The notes under the pieces were generated by a model that worked only from the letters and a program-made list of their open reading frames with translations, did not search any database and was not told where the DNA came from. This document shows positions 44,432 to 54,567 of a DNA stretch of 64,000 nt, piece by piece. The first letter of the stretch is position 1, and each line of letters begins with the position of its first letter. The translations under genes and the position numbers were made by a program. Source of the DNA: Actinacidiphila epipremni (lineage in GTDB: Bacteria > Actinomycetota > Actinomycetes > Streptomycetales > Streptomycetaceae). The stretch covers positions 1 through 64,000 of the forward strand of contig NZ_JAATEJ010000018.1 in assembly GCF_012034175.1 (NCBI RefSeq), written 5' to 3'.

Positions 44432-45411
44432 CCGCACCGCACGCGGTGGTCGACCTCGACGCCCGCGGCGACCTGGTGGACCCGGGCACGGGCGCGCCGG
44501 TGCCCCCGGAGGCGGCGGGTGCGTTCCTGGGCCGCCGGCTGGCGGTGCCGCCGGACGCGACCGACATCGTGGTGTTCGTCCACGGCTGGCGGAACACCCC
44601 GGCGCAGGCGCTGGCCCGCTCGGCGGCCTTCTTCTCGCTCGTGGAGTCGGTGCACGCGGCGGCCCCGGACCGCTACCCGGGCCTCGGGCCCTGGCGCGGC
44701 TACTACGTGACGGTGCGCTGGCCGTCCATGAGCGACCCCTTCCTCACCGGCTACCGGCGGATCCGCGAGCGGGCCCACGCGATGACGACCGGCGGTCACG
44801 CCGGCCAGGTGCTCGGCCAGCTGCTCGGCTACCTCGACGCCGCGCGCCGCACCCCCGGCCGGCCGCCCACCCTGCGCGGCGCCGGCGGCCAGTACCTGCA
44901 CTGCGTGGGCCACTCCTTCGGCGGCCGGTTCCTCACCGAGGCGGTGCAGGCCGCCGCCGGCGACCGGCCCGCCGTCCTCGGCTGGAACCGCGCGGACCCG
45001 CGCTACCCGTACACCGTCGACACGCTGCTGGTCTTCCAGATGGCCGCGCCCCGGCCGGTCTTCGCCGAGCGCTTCCCGCGCATCCTGCACGACGCCCCGA
45101 TCAACGGCCCGGTCGCGCTGACCTTCTCCCGCGCCGACCGCGCGACGGGCCTGTGGCACCGCCTCGCCGAGGGCGCCCCCGGCATCGGCTTCGCCGGCGC
45201 CACCGCCCCCGCCGACCACATCGCCACCACCCCCCTGCTCCCCGCGGACCGCCCCTACACCCGCGACGACTTCCCCCGCCGCATCGCCAACATCGACGCC
45301 ACCTGGCGCTTCCGCCGCGGCCACCACTGGCACCCCTCCGGAGCCCACTCCGACTTCCACCACCCCGAATCCGCCCACCTCCTCCTCTCCCTCGCCACCC
45401 TCGCCCGCTGA
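44428..45411 (+). CDS. Alpha/beta hydrolase
   Basis: 327 residues, GTG at 44428 overlapping the CHAT stop by 4 bases. Oxyanion-region motif FVHGWRNTP (50-58) and nucleophile elbow GHSFGG with Ser163. Acidic and His candidates lie in the C-terminal third (DHIATT, SDFHHPESAHL). No signal peptide or lipobox, so it is cytoplasmic. It resembles serine esterases/lipases of the DUF900 type. In the operon it could be an effector acting on lipids, or a target released by CHAT cleavage; both are guesses. Last gene of the operon; it converges on a membrane-protein gene 19 bases away. Confidence 0.85.
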   Translation: MTAPHAVVDLDARGDLVDPGTGAPVPPEAAGAFLGRRLAVPPDATDIVVFVHGWRNTPAQALARSAAFFSLVESVHAAAPDRYPGLGPWRGYYVTVRWPSMSDPFLTGYRRIRERAHAMTTGGHAGQVLGQLLGYLDAARRTPGRPPTLRGAGGQYLHCVGHSFGGRFLTEAVQAAAGDRPAVLGWNRADPRYPYTVDTLLVFQMAAPRPVFAERFPRILHDAPINGPVALTFSRADRATGLWHRLAEGAPGIGFAGATAPADHIATTPLLPADRPYTRDDFPRRIANIDATWRFRRGHHWHPSGAHSDFHHPESAHLLLSLATLAR

Positions 45412-45430
45412 CCGCGCCTGCCGCGCGCGG

Positions 45431-46237
45431 CTAGAACCCGGCGAGGATCCGGGCGAGTTCGTAGGCACGGTCGGAGCCGGGCGGGACCGTCGCGTCGAGC
45501 CGCCGCAGCCGCCTGAGCGTGTTGTTGTCCATCCGCTCACCTCCCCCCGCCTCGATGACGCGGCGCAGCGCCCGGAGCGCCCAGTACTGGCCGAACGGCT
45601 TGTCCTCACGGTCGATGAGGCTGTCGACCAGCGGGATCAGCAGGGCGGCGTCCGGGCGGACGTACAGGCGGACGTAGGCGGTCAGCCGGGTTCCCCGGCT
45701 CGGGCTCTCAAGGCCGGCCGGCAGGTCGACGTCCTCGCCGTCCTCGACCGCGGAGATCATCCGCCCGACGACGGTCGTCATCGCGTTGGTCCGGGACTCA
45801 CCCGGCGGCAGCCCGGCCCGGATCCGGTCGTACTCCCCGGCGAGCTCCGCCAGCGCCGCGTTGCCGCCCGCCGCCCTGGCGTCCTGCCGGGCCAGGTCGC
45901 GCGCCTCCCCCGTCTCGGCGATACGCCGTGCGCTCCGCGTCTCCCCGGCGAGTGCGTCCACCCGCCTTTCCATGTCGCGGAACTCGAAGCCGCCGAAGGG
46001 GGTCTGGACCGACTTGAACAGCCCGTCGAGCCAGGGGATCAGCGCCACGACCAGCAGCCCCAGCGTGATCAGGTCGATCTTGAGGTGCGGCCACACCACG
46101 TGGACCACGCCGAGCACGACGGCCACCGAGGTCAGCACGGTCTTCGCCACCAGCCGGCCGCGCTGTGCCGCGTCCGTTCCAGTGCCAGTGCCGGTGCCGG
46201 CGCTCGCGCTCGCGCTCGCAGAAGACTCCTCGCTCAT
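45431..46237 (-). CDS. Two-helix membrane protein with coiled-coil and helical C-terminal domain, hypothetical
   Basis: 268 residues, GGGGGA before ATG at 46237. The N-terminus is Ser/Ala/Gly/Thr low complexity (SASASASAGTGTGTGTD, from a simple DNA repeat at about 46175-46225). Two membrane segments follow: LTSVAVVLGVVHVVW and IDLITLGLLVVALIPWL. Next comes a predicted coiled-coil (DMERRVDALAGETRSARRIAETG...) and a helical domain, with RLTAYVRLYVRPDAALLIPLVDSLIDRED reminiscent of HEAT-type repeats. No known family is recognised. It faces the CHAT/hydrolase operon and could be its membrane partner, but it is on the opposite strand and this is only positional. Confidence 0.7.
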   Translation of the reverse strand: MSEESSASASASAGTGTGTGTDAAQRGRLVAKTVLTSVAVVLGVVHVVWPHLKIDLITLGLLVVALIPWLDGLFKSVQTPFGGFEFRDMERRVDALAGETRSARRIAETGEARDLARQDARAAGGNAALAELAGEYDRIRAGLPPGESRTNAMTTVVGRMISAVEDGEDVDLPAGLESPSRGTRLTAYVRLYVRPDAALLIPLVDSLIDREDKPFGQYWALRALRRVIEAGGGERMDNNTLRRLRRLDATVPPGSDRAYELARILAGF

Positions 46238-46367
46238 TCCCCCACCACCCGACAGGCCGGCCGCCGGGCGGGGCCGTTCCGCCCCCAGCGTAGTGAGCGC
46301 ACGGGGGGCTCAGCACGGCGCAGGCCGGCTGGTCGGGGGGACCAGCCGGCCTGCTTGGGGGTGGGGG

Positions 46368-48233
<1,866 letters not shown>

Positions 48234-48330
48234 CTACAAGGTATGGAAGCGACGCCACCCGACAACCGTCAAGGGGTCGTACCGCGTTCACAGCTTGAAG
48301 CCGGCTGCGGCACGGCGCCGCCGGACGGGG

Positions 48331-48344
48331 TTAGGCTTGCCTAA
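48331..48344. promoter_or_regulatory. Iron box (DmdR1/IdeR-type operator)
   Basis: TTAGGCTTGCCTAA, a 6-base inverted repeat that matches 12 of 14 positions of the right part of the DmdR/IdeR consensus TTAGGTTAGGCTAACCTAA. It lies 33 bases before the ATG of the siderophore-interacting protein, so expression should rise under iron limitation. Confidence 0.85.
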
Positions 48345-48377
48345 GTACGGGTGTCTCCGGCAGAGAGCGGGTTCCTC

Positions 48378-49220
48378 ATGGCAGACCGACCGGCACGCAG
48401 GTCCCCCCGGGCCCGGCACGCCACCGTGGCGCGCACCGAGCGCCTGACGCCGCACATGCTGCGGGTGGTGCTGGCCGTCGATCCCGCCGACCGGCCGGAG
48501 ATCGGCGAGTTCACCGACCACTACGTCAAGCTGCTCTTCCCGCCCGCGGGCGTGGACTACCCGCAGCCGCTGGACATCGAGGCGGTACGGCGCGACCTGC
48601 CGCGCGAGCAGTGGCCGCGGACCCGGACGTACACCGTACGGGCGTGGGATCCGGACGCGGGCGAGATGACCGTGGACTTCGTGCACCACGGCGACGAGGG
48701 CCTGGCCGGGCCGTGGGCCGCCACCGCGCGGCCCGGGGACGGTATCGACTTCATGGGCCCCGGCGGCGGCTACGCGCCCGACCCCGCGGCGGACTGGCAT
48801 CTGCTGGCCGGCGACGAGAGCGCGCTGCCGGCCATCGCGGCGGCCGTCGAGGCGCTGCCGCCGGGCGCGCCGGCGAAGGTCTTCGTGGAGGTCGCCGATC
48901 CCGCCGAGGAGCAGAAGCTGCTCGGCGGGGGCGACGCGGAGGTGGTGTGGCTGCACCGCGGCGGGCGGCCGGTCGGCGAGGCGCTGGTCGCCGCCGTGAC
49001 CGGCATGGACGTGCCCCCGGGTGACGTGCAGGTCTTCGTGCACGGCGAGGCGGGCTTCGTCAAGGAGCTGCGCCGCTTCGTCCGGGTGGAGCGCGGGGTG
49101 CCGCGCGAGCGGCTGTCGGTGTCCGGCTACTGGCGGCGCGGCGCGGACGAGGACGGCTGGCAGTCCTCGAAGCGCGAGTGGAACGCCGAGGTGGAGCGGG
49201 AGCAGGAGGGCGGGGCGTAA
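48378..49220 (+). CDS. Siderophore-interacting FAD-binding protein (SIP family)
   Basis: 280 residues from ATG at 48378. GTG at 48351 would lie only 6 bases after the iron box and is less likely. FAD-binding domain: TPHMLRVVLAVDP, HYVKLLFP and RTYTVRAWDPDAGEMTVDFVHHG (RxYTxR FAD motif). The NADPH-binding half has LLAGDESALPAIAAAVEALPPG and the C-terminal YWRRGADEDGWQSSKREW. Family members reduce ferric siderophores in the cytoplasm to free the iron. The preceding iron box fits this role. Confidence 0.94.
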   Translation: MADRPARRSPRARHATVARTERLTPHMLRVVLAVDPADRPEIGEFTDHYVKLLFPPAGVDYPQPLDIEAVRRDLPREQWPRTRTYTVRAWDPDAGEMTVDFVHHGDEGLAGPWAATARPGDGIDFMGPGGGYAPDPAADWHLLAGDESALPAIAAAVEALPPGAPAKVFVEVADPAEEQKLLGGGDAEVVWLHRGGRPVGEALVAAVTGMDVPPGDVQVFVHGEAGFVKELRRFVRVERGVPRERLSVSGYWRRGADEDGWQSSKREWNAEVEREQEGGA

Positions 49221-49288
49221 CCCCCGCGCCTTTGCGTACGTACGCGGCCGGCCCGTCGTCGCGGAGACCGGCCGCGTACGTGAAGGCG

Positions 49289-50068
49289 TCAGACCGACTG
49301 CTGGTAGGAGCGGAAGGTGCGGGTGGACAGCCACACCGCGACGACCGCGAGCGCCAGCAGCGCGCCGCCGCGGCCGAGGACGTCGCCCCAGTCGGGGTCG
49401 GCGGCCATCGCCGAACGCCCGGAGACCAGCGCCCAGTTGACGGGGTTGAAGGCGGCGACGTGCCGCATCCAGGAGGGCATCAGGCCGGGTGCCATGAAGG
49501 CCGAGGAAAGGAACGTCAGCGGCAGCAGCAGGAAGCTGTTGATGCCGATGATGCTCTCGCGCTGCCTGACCAGCATGCCGACCGCGTTGGAGCTCGCCCC
49601 GAAGACGGTGCCGAGCAGCGCCGACACCACGATCAGCACCAGCAGGCCGAGCACGCCGCCGGGGTAGTCCGCGCCGCCGAGCTTGCCGAGCAGCACGATG
49701 AGCACCGACTGGGCGGCCGTACTGAGGCCCTGCTGCACGACGTTGGCGTTCATCAGCGCCGCGCGGCTGACGGGTGTGGTCAGGAAGCGGTTGAGGGTGC
49801 CGCGTTCGATCTCCTCCAATGTGCCCATGCCGGCCCACATGTTGGAGGACACCGCGCTCATCACGACGACGCCCGGCACGAGGTAGTCCAGGTAGGAGCC
49901 GGCGCCGAAGCCGGGCAGTTCGACGACCTTGTGGAAGAGGGCGCCGAACAGGAAGAGCCAGATGACGGGTTGGACGAGCGTGACGACCAGGAAGATCGGC
50001 TGGCGCATGATCGCGGTGAGCTGGCGCTGCGTCATGTACCAGGTCTGGTGCAGGGTTTCGGTGCTCAC
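49289..50068 (-). CDS. ABC-2 type permease, drug-efflux type
   Basis: 259 residues, GTG at 50068 overlapping the ATPase stop (GTGA). Six membrane segments of the ABC-2 family (DrrB-like): IFLVVTLVQPVIWLFLFGALF, the loop TLEEIERGTLNRFLTTPVSR, and LLLPLTFLSSAFMAPGLMPSWMRHVAAFNPVNW, typical of daunorubicin-type exporters. It pairs with the ATPase upstream; substrate unknown. Confidence 0.93.
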   Translation of the reverse strand: MSTETLHQTWYMTQRQLTAIMRQPIFLVVTLVQPVIWLFLFGALFHKVVELPGFGAGSYLDYLVPGVVVMSAVSSNMWAGMGTLEEIERGTLNRFLTTPVSRAALMNANVVQQGLSTAAQSVLIVLLGKLGGADYPGGVLGLLVLIVVSALLGTVFGASSNAVGMLVRQRESIIGINSFLLLPLTFLSSAFMAPGLMPSWMRHVAAFNPVNWALVSGRSAMAADPDWGDVLGRGGALLALAVVAVWLSTRTFRSYQQSV

Positions 50069-51072
50069 GCGGCGCCTCCCGCGCTCTTCGCGCCGGCCGC
50101 TTCCTCGGCGTCGGCGAACCGCCGCCCTGCGTACCGGAGATAGACGTCGTCGAGGGAGGGGCGGGCGACGGTGACGGACGCGACGGTGGCGCCCTGCTGT
50201 TCGAGGACGGCCAGCACGTGCGGTACGGCGGCGGGTCCGTCGTCGGCGCGGGCGGCGATACGGCGGCCGTCGACCGCCACCTCGCGTACCGCGGCGAACT
50301 CGCCGAGCGCGGTGGCCAGCAGCCGGGCGTCGACCTCGTCGGGCGCGTCGCGCAGCTCCACATGGACGGCGTCGCCGCGCAGTTCGCCCTTCAGCTCGTC
50401 CGGGCTGCCCTCGGTCACGACCCGGCCGCGGTCGACGATGGCGATGCGCTCGGCGAGCCGGTCGGCCTCCTCCAGGTAGTGCGTGGTGAGCAGGATCGTC
50501 AGGCCCTCGTCGCCGGCCAGCCGGGATATCTCCTGCCACATGGCGGTGCGCGCCTCCGGGTCGAGGCCGGTGGTGGGCTCGTCGAGGAAGAGCACCTGCG
50601 GGCGGTGCATGAGGCCGAGCGCCACGTCGAGGCGGCGCTGCATGCCGCCCGAGTAGGTGCGCACCTGCCGCTTGGCCGCCGCGGCGAGGTCGAAGCGGGC
50701 GAGCAGCTCGTCGGCGCGGGCGGTGAGCGCGGTGCCGCGCATGCCGTGGAGCCGGCCCTGGAGCAGCAGGTTCTCCCGGCCGGTGGCGACGGGGTCGGCG
50801 CCGGACTTCTGCGCCACGACCCCGATCGCGCGCCGGACGCGGTCGGGGTGGCGCAGCGCGTCGTGCCCGGCGACCCGGGCGGTGCCGGCGTCGGGGCGGG
50901 CGAGGGTGGTGAGGATCTTGACGGTGGTGGACTTGCCGGCGCCGTTGGGGCCGAGCAGCCCGAAGACGGTGCCGGCGGCGACGGTGACGCCCATGCCGTC
51001 CAGGGCCTTCACCCCGCCGGCGTACGTCTTGGTCAGCCCGCCGGCTTCGACGGCGGGCGCTGCGGTGGTCAT
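50065..51072 (-). CDS. ABC transporter ATP-binding protein, DrrA-type
   Basis: 335 residues, ATG at 51072 overlapping the PadR stop (ATGA). Walker A GPNGAGKSTT, signature YSGGMQRRLDVALGL, Walker B LFLDEPTTGLDP and H-loop LTTHYLEEADRLA. The C-terminal extension (DAVHVELRDAPDEV ... SLDDVYLRYAGR) is that of the DrrA/DRA family of antibiotic exporters. Works with the permease at 49289; regulated together through the PadR repressor at the operon head. Confidence 0.94.
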   Translation of the reverse strand: MTTAAPAVEAGGLTKTYAGGVKALDGMGVTVAAGTVFGLLGPNGAGKSTTVKILTTLARPDAGTARVAGHDALRHPDRVRRAIGVVAQKSGADPVATGRENLLLQGRLHGMRGTALTARADELLARFDLAAAAKRQVRTYSGGMQRRLDVALGLMHRPQVLFLDEPTTGLDPEARTAMWQEISRLAGDEGLTILLTTHYLEEADRLAERIAIVDRGRVVTEGSPDELKGELRGDAVHVELRDAPDEVDARLLATALGEFAAVREVAVDGRRIAARADDGPAAVPHVLAVLEQQGATVASVTVARPSLDDVYLRYAGRRFADAEEAAGAKSAGGAA

Positions 51073-51809
51073 GCTGGTGGGTCCTCCGGGTCGGGCGCGT
51101 GGGGCGCGGAAAGCGGGGCGGATGGGGCGGGAGCGGGTGGGGCGGGGGGCAGGACGGGGCGCTCGGGCGGCTGCTCCGGGCCGGTTTCGAGCTCGGACCA
51201 GCTCTCGGGCAGGTGGCCGGTCTCGTGCCAGCCGCGCCAGTCGGCGAGCCCCGGCAGGGTGCCCGCGGTCAGCTCGTCGAGCACTCCGCGGACCCAGCCG
51301 GCCTGGGCTTCGCACATATGGGCCTGGTACTCGGTCTCGATGAGGAACAGCCGGGGCAGTTCCGCGCCGAGCTTGGCCAGCACCCCGCGCAGCGCCGCCG
51401 CCTGGACCTCCAGGGCGGACAGCCGCTCGGCGAGCAGTTCCGCGGCCTCGTCGGGGTGCAGGGCGGCGATGAGCGAGAGGGCGGCCTCGAAGACCGGGTA
51501 TTCCGGGACGGGTACGGCGACGAGGTCGGCGAGCCAGTCGTGCATCTCGGTGCGGCCCTCGTCGGTGAGGCCGTACAGGGTGCGTTCGGGCCGGTTGCCC
51601 TGCCGCTGGACGCCGGCGACGGTGACGAAGCCGTGTTTCTCCAGGTTCTGCACCACGGTGTAGAGCGAGCCGTAGTTGATCTTGATGCTGTGTTCCTTGC
51701 CGCGCTGCCGCAGCAGCCGTGCCATCTCGTACGGGTGCATGGGGCGCTCGGCCAGCAGCACCATGACCGCCAGCGCCAGCGGGTTGGACAGTTTGCGCCG
51801 CTTGGCCAC
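51069..51809 (-). CDS. PadR-family transcriptional regulator
   Basis: 246 residues from GTG at 51809 (MAKRRKLSNPLALAVMVLLAERPMHPYEMARLLRQRG). Winged HTH with the PadR pattern NYGSLYTVVQNLEKHGFV and RTLYGLTDEGRTEM. A C-terminal helical dimerisation domain and a Pro-rich tail follow. First gene of a three-gene operon with overlapping stops and starts; PadR repressors usually sense the drug exported by the adjacent ABC pump. TATCGCG repeats upstream are the likely operator. Confidence 0.93.
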   Translation of the reverse strand: MAKRRKLSNPLALAVMVLLAERPMHPYEMARLLRQRGKEHSIKINYGSLYTVVQNLEKHGFVTVAGVQRQGNRPERTLYGLTDEGRTEMHDWLADLVAVPVPEYPVFEAALSLIAALHPDEAAELLAERLSALEVQAAALRGVLAKLGAELPRLFLIETEYQAHMCEAQAGWVRGVLDELTAGTLPGLADWRGWHETGHLPESWSELETGPEQPPERPVLPPAPPAPAPSAPLSAPHAPDPEDPPA

Positions 51810-51852
51810 GGCACCACCCCCGATTCCTCGTGGCCGTATATCCGGCACCGAA

Positions 51853-51918
51853 CATATCGCGTCTGGCGCTCTTCTGACAAGCGATGTATCGCGAATGCCA
51901 GCGGGAGTCTATATCGCG
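51853..51918. promoter_or_regulatory. Three TATCGCG repeats upstream of the PadR operon
   Basis: CATATCGCG (51853-51861), TGTATCGCG (51885-51893) and TATATCGCG (51910-51918) lie 44 to 109 bases from the PadR start. The middle copy extends to the near-palindrome GCGATGTATCGC. Spaced AT-containing repeats next to a padR gene suggest an autoregulatory operator. Confidence 0.55.
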
Positions 51919-51991
51919 TGTCGCCCGGCGGTGCGTGAGCACTTCGGCCCGCGACCGACATGGCCGCGTCATCGGGGCGAAACACCCCGTT

Positions 51992-52016
51992 CCTAATTTC
52001 TGTCAACCGACAGGAA
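51992..52016. promoter_or_regulatory. Operator-like repeat before the APC permease, shared with the 54,532 site
   Basis: CCTAATTTCTGTC (51992-52004) is followed by AACC and GACAGGAA (52009-52016), forming an imperfect inverted repeat TTTCTGTC/GACAGGAA. The first 13 bases are identical to 54528-54540 before the DUF1989 operon. It lies 20 bases before the permease ATG. Confidence 0.7.
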
Positions 52017-52036
52017 CACCGGACAGGGGGCCTCCC

Positions 52037-53581
52037 ATGACTGCCAGCGCACCGCCGGACGCCGGCGCCGACCCGCGGGACTCCGCCCGGCTCGCCGACT
52101 TCGGCTACCGGCAGGAGCTGCACCGCAGCCTCGGGCGCTATGCGTCCTTCGCCGCCGGCTTCTCCTTCATCTCGGTCCTGACCACCGTCTTCCAGTTCTT
52201 CGCCTTCGGCTACTCCTTCGGCGGCCCGCGGTTCTTCTGGACCTGGCCCGCCGTGCTGCTCGGCCAGTTGCTGGTCGCCGCGTGCTTCGCCGAACTGGCC
52301 GCCCGCTACCCGATCTCCGGCGCGATCTACCAGTGGTCGAGCCGGCTGAGCAACGCCGTCTTCGGCTGGTTCGCCGGCTGGATCATGGTGATCGGGCAGA
52401 TCGTGGTGGTCGCCGCCGCCGCGCTCGCCCTCCAGGTGGTGCTGCCCGCGGTGTGGTCCGGCTTCCAGGTCGTCGGCACCGACACCTCGCCGGTGTCCTC
52501 GGACGGCGCGGCCAACGCGGCGCTGCTCGGCATCGTGCTGCTGGCGCTCACCACCGCGGTGAACCTGCTCGACAACCGGGTGATGTCGCTGGTCAACCGG
52601 ATCGGCGTCACCGCCGAGATCATCGGCGCCGTGCTGATCATCGTGCTGCTCTTCACGCACGCCGACCGCTCCCCGTCCGTCACCGTCCACTCCGGGGGCG
52701 GCGGGTCCGCGCTGCTGGTCGCCTCGATCGCGGCGGCGTACGTGATGATCGGCTTCGACAGCGCGGGTGAGATGAGCGAGGAGACCCGGCACCCGCGCCG
52801 GGTCGCGCCGCGCACCATCCTCACCGCGCTCACCGCGGCCGGCGTGCTCGCCTCACTGCTGGTGCTGGCCGCGCTGATGGCCGCCCCGAGCCTGAGCGAC
52901 GGGCACCTGGGCACCGACGGCCTGTCGTACGTGCTGACCAGCCGGCTCGGCAGCGGGGTCGGCCGGGCGCTGCTGTGCGACGTGGCGCTGGCGATCGCGG
53001 TGGCCACGCTGGCGATCCAGACGTCCGCGACCCGGATGCTCTTCTCGATGGCCCGCGACCGCGCGCTGCCCTTCTCCGGCACCCTCTCCCGGGTCTCGCC
53101 GCGCACCGGCCAGCCGCCGGCGCCCGCGCTGGTGGTGGGCGCGCTGGCCGCCGCGGTGCTGCTGATCGCCTTCGCCTCGCCCGACGCGTGGCTGGCGATC
53201 GGCACGACCTGCATCGTCATGCTGTACCTGGCGTACTCGATGGTGACGGGCCCGCAGCTGCTGCGCCGGCTGCGCTCGCCGCTGCCCGCGGCGGTGGACG
53301 AGTCCGGCGCGCCCGCCTTCTCGCTCGGCCGCTGGGGCGTGCCCGTCAACGCCGCCGCGCTGCTCTACGGGCTCGCCATGACGCTCGACCTCGCGTGGCC
53401 GCGGGCGGCGGTCTACGACCCGTCGGGCGGCCACTGGTACTTCAGGTGGTTCACCCTGCTCTTCCTGGCCGGGACCCTGGCGGCCGGCTGCGCCTGGCGC
53501 GGGGCGCGGGCGCTGCGGGCGCGGCGTGCGGCGCGGCTGCCGGCGGCCGGGCAGGCGGTGGCGCAGCCCAGCACGCCGTGA
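52037..53581 (+). CDS. APC-superfamily amino acid/amine permease
   Basis: 514 residues from ATG at 52037. About twelve membrane segments. Typical APC features: FAAGFSFISVLTTVFQFFAFGYSFGGP near the N-terminus, ELAARYPISGAIYQWSSRL, IGFDSAGEMSEETRHPRRVAPRTI and SMARDRALPFS. Related to amino-acid/choline-type (GABA permease) transporters. The shared operator with the DUF1989/carboxylase operon suggests uptake of guanidine, urea or a related nitrogen compound. Confidence 0.9.
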   Translation: MTASAPPDAGADPRDSARLADFGYRQELHRSLGRYASFAAGFSFISVLTTVFQFFAFGYSFGGPRFFWTWPAVLLGQLLVAACFAELAARYPISGAIYQWSSRLSNAVFGWFAGWIMVIGQIVVVAAAALALQVVLPAVWSGFQVVGTDTSPVSSDGAANAALLGIVLLALTTAVNLLDNRVMSLVNRIGVTAEIIGAVLIIVLLFTHADRSPSVTVHSGGGGSALLVASIAAAYVMIGFDSAGEMSEETRHPRRVAPRTILTALTAAGVLASLLVLAALMAAPSLSDGHLGTDGLSYVLTSRLGSGVGRALLCDVALAIAVATLAIQTSATRMLFSMARDRALPFSGTLSRVSPRTGQPPAPALVVGALAAAVLLIAFASPDAWLAIGTTCIVMLYLAYSMVTGPQLLRRLRSPLPAAVDESGAPAFSLGRWGVPVNAAALLYGLAMTLDLAWPRAAVYDPSGGHWYFRWFTLLFLAGTLAAGCAWRGARALRARRAARLPAAGQAVAQPSTP

Positions 53582-53715
53582 GCGCGGGGGCGGGCGGCGC
53601 TGGACCGCGGGCGGTGTCCGGGCGGGCCGGGCGCCGCCCGCCGTCGCGCTCGGGCCGCGCTCGGGCCGCGCTCGGGGGGCGCTCAGGCCATGTCCGGGCC
53701 ATGCCCGGGCCGCGC

Positions 53716-54420
53716 TCAGGCCGGCCGGCAGCCCGTCAGGCGCAGGGCCGCGTCGGCGGTGGCGGCGGCGAAGGCGGGCGCGGGGTGGGTGCGGGGAGTG
53801 AGGATGACGCCCTCGATGAGCGCGAAGAGCAGGTCCGCGCGCAGGCCCAGCTCCTGCGGCCCGAGCGCGCCGCCGGCGGCGGTGGCGGCGAGCAACGCCC
53901 CGTAGGCGGCGCGCAGTTCGTCCCGGGCGGCGCGGAAGGGCGTGAAGCGCTCGGAGCGGACCTCGGGCAGCAGGTAGAGCGCGCCGAGGTTGTACGGGCC
54001 GGCGCACAGCAGCGCGACGTCCGCGCGGCACAGCTCCCACAGGCGCTGCTCGGCCGGCCGCGCGGCGTCGGCGAGCAGGGCGTGCGCGAGGGCAAGCGAC
54101 GGGGTGACGGTGCCCTCCAGCAGCTCGGCGAGCAGGTCCTCCTTGCCGCCGACGTAGTGGTACATCGACGCCTGCCGCATGCCGGCCCGCTCGGCGATGG
54201 CCCGGGTGGTCGTCGCGGTGTAGCCGCGGGTGGTGAACAACTCCGCGGCGGCGGCCAGCAGTTCCTGCCGGGGGCTGAGCCCGCTGTCGGGCCGGGCCTG
54301 CGCCCGCGGCCGGCCGACCCGCCGCCCGCCGGCCCCGTACCCACCGCCCGTACCGCCCGTACCTCCGCCACCGCCCGCACCGCTCCCGCCGCCCGTACCG
54401 TCCGCACCGCTCGTCCTCAC
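53716..54420 (-). CDS. TetR-family transcriptional regulator
   Basis: 234 residues if read from GTG at 54420; the frame is open further to 54507, and neither start has a good ribosome binding site. After a Gly-rich N-terminus (GGGSGAGGGGGTGGTGGGYG) comes the TetR HTH: RQELLAAAAELFTTRGYTATTTRAIAERAGMRQASMYHYVGGKEDLLAELL. The C-terminal ligand domain is helical. It lies between the APC permease and the divergent DUF1989 operon, each of which carries the same TTTCTGTC-type repeat, so it is the natural repressor of both. Confidence 0.9.
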   Translation of the reverse strand: MRTSGADGTGGGSGAGGGGGTGGTGGGYGAGGRRVGRPRAQARPDSGLSPRQELLAAAAELFTTRGYTATTTRAIAERAGMRQASMYHYVGGKEDLLAELLEGTVTPSLALAHALLADAARPAEQRLWELCRADVALLCAGPYNLGALYLLPEVRSERFTPFRAARDELRAAYGALLAATAAGGALGPQELGLRADLLFALIEGVILTPRTHPAPAFAAATADAALRLTGCRPA

Positions 54421-54531
54421 CGCGCGATCGTCGCACAGCGCCCGGGCTCCCCGCCGGTCGGCGGGCCGCGGTGAGGGGGCGGTAACCGGGCCGCAACTCA
54501 CGGGCAACGGGCCGGAATCCGCACCGACCTA

Positions 54532-54553
54532 ATTTCTGTCGCACGACAGAAAT
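54532..54553. promoter_or_regulatory. Perfect inverted repeat ATTTCTGTCG-CA-CGACAGAAAT
   Basis: Ten-base arms with a 2-base spacer, 14 bases before the GTG of the first DUF1989 gene and 111 bases from the TetR start on the other strand. TetR proteins bind such dyads. The half-site recurs at 51992 before the permease. Confidence 0.85.
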
Positions 54554-54567
54554 GAGGGAGGTGCACC

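Noticed and set aside
39538-45411. A single 1957-codon open frame across the whole kinase-CHAT-hydrolase region
   Set aside because: Only its first 2.8 kb and last 1 kb look coding; between them the other frames carry the zinc-ribbon and CHAT proteins with clear motifs and correct codon bias, so the frame is open by GC bias.
53900-54567. Guanidine riboswitch before the DUF1989 operon
   Set aside because: The gap between the TetR start region and the operon start is short and dominated by the inverted repeat; no ykkC-like conserved segments were recognised, though a covariance search was not possible.
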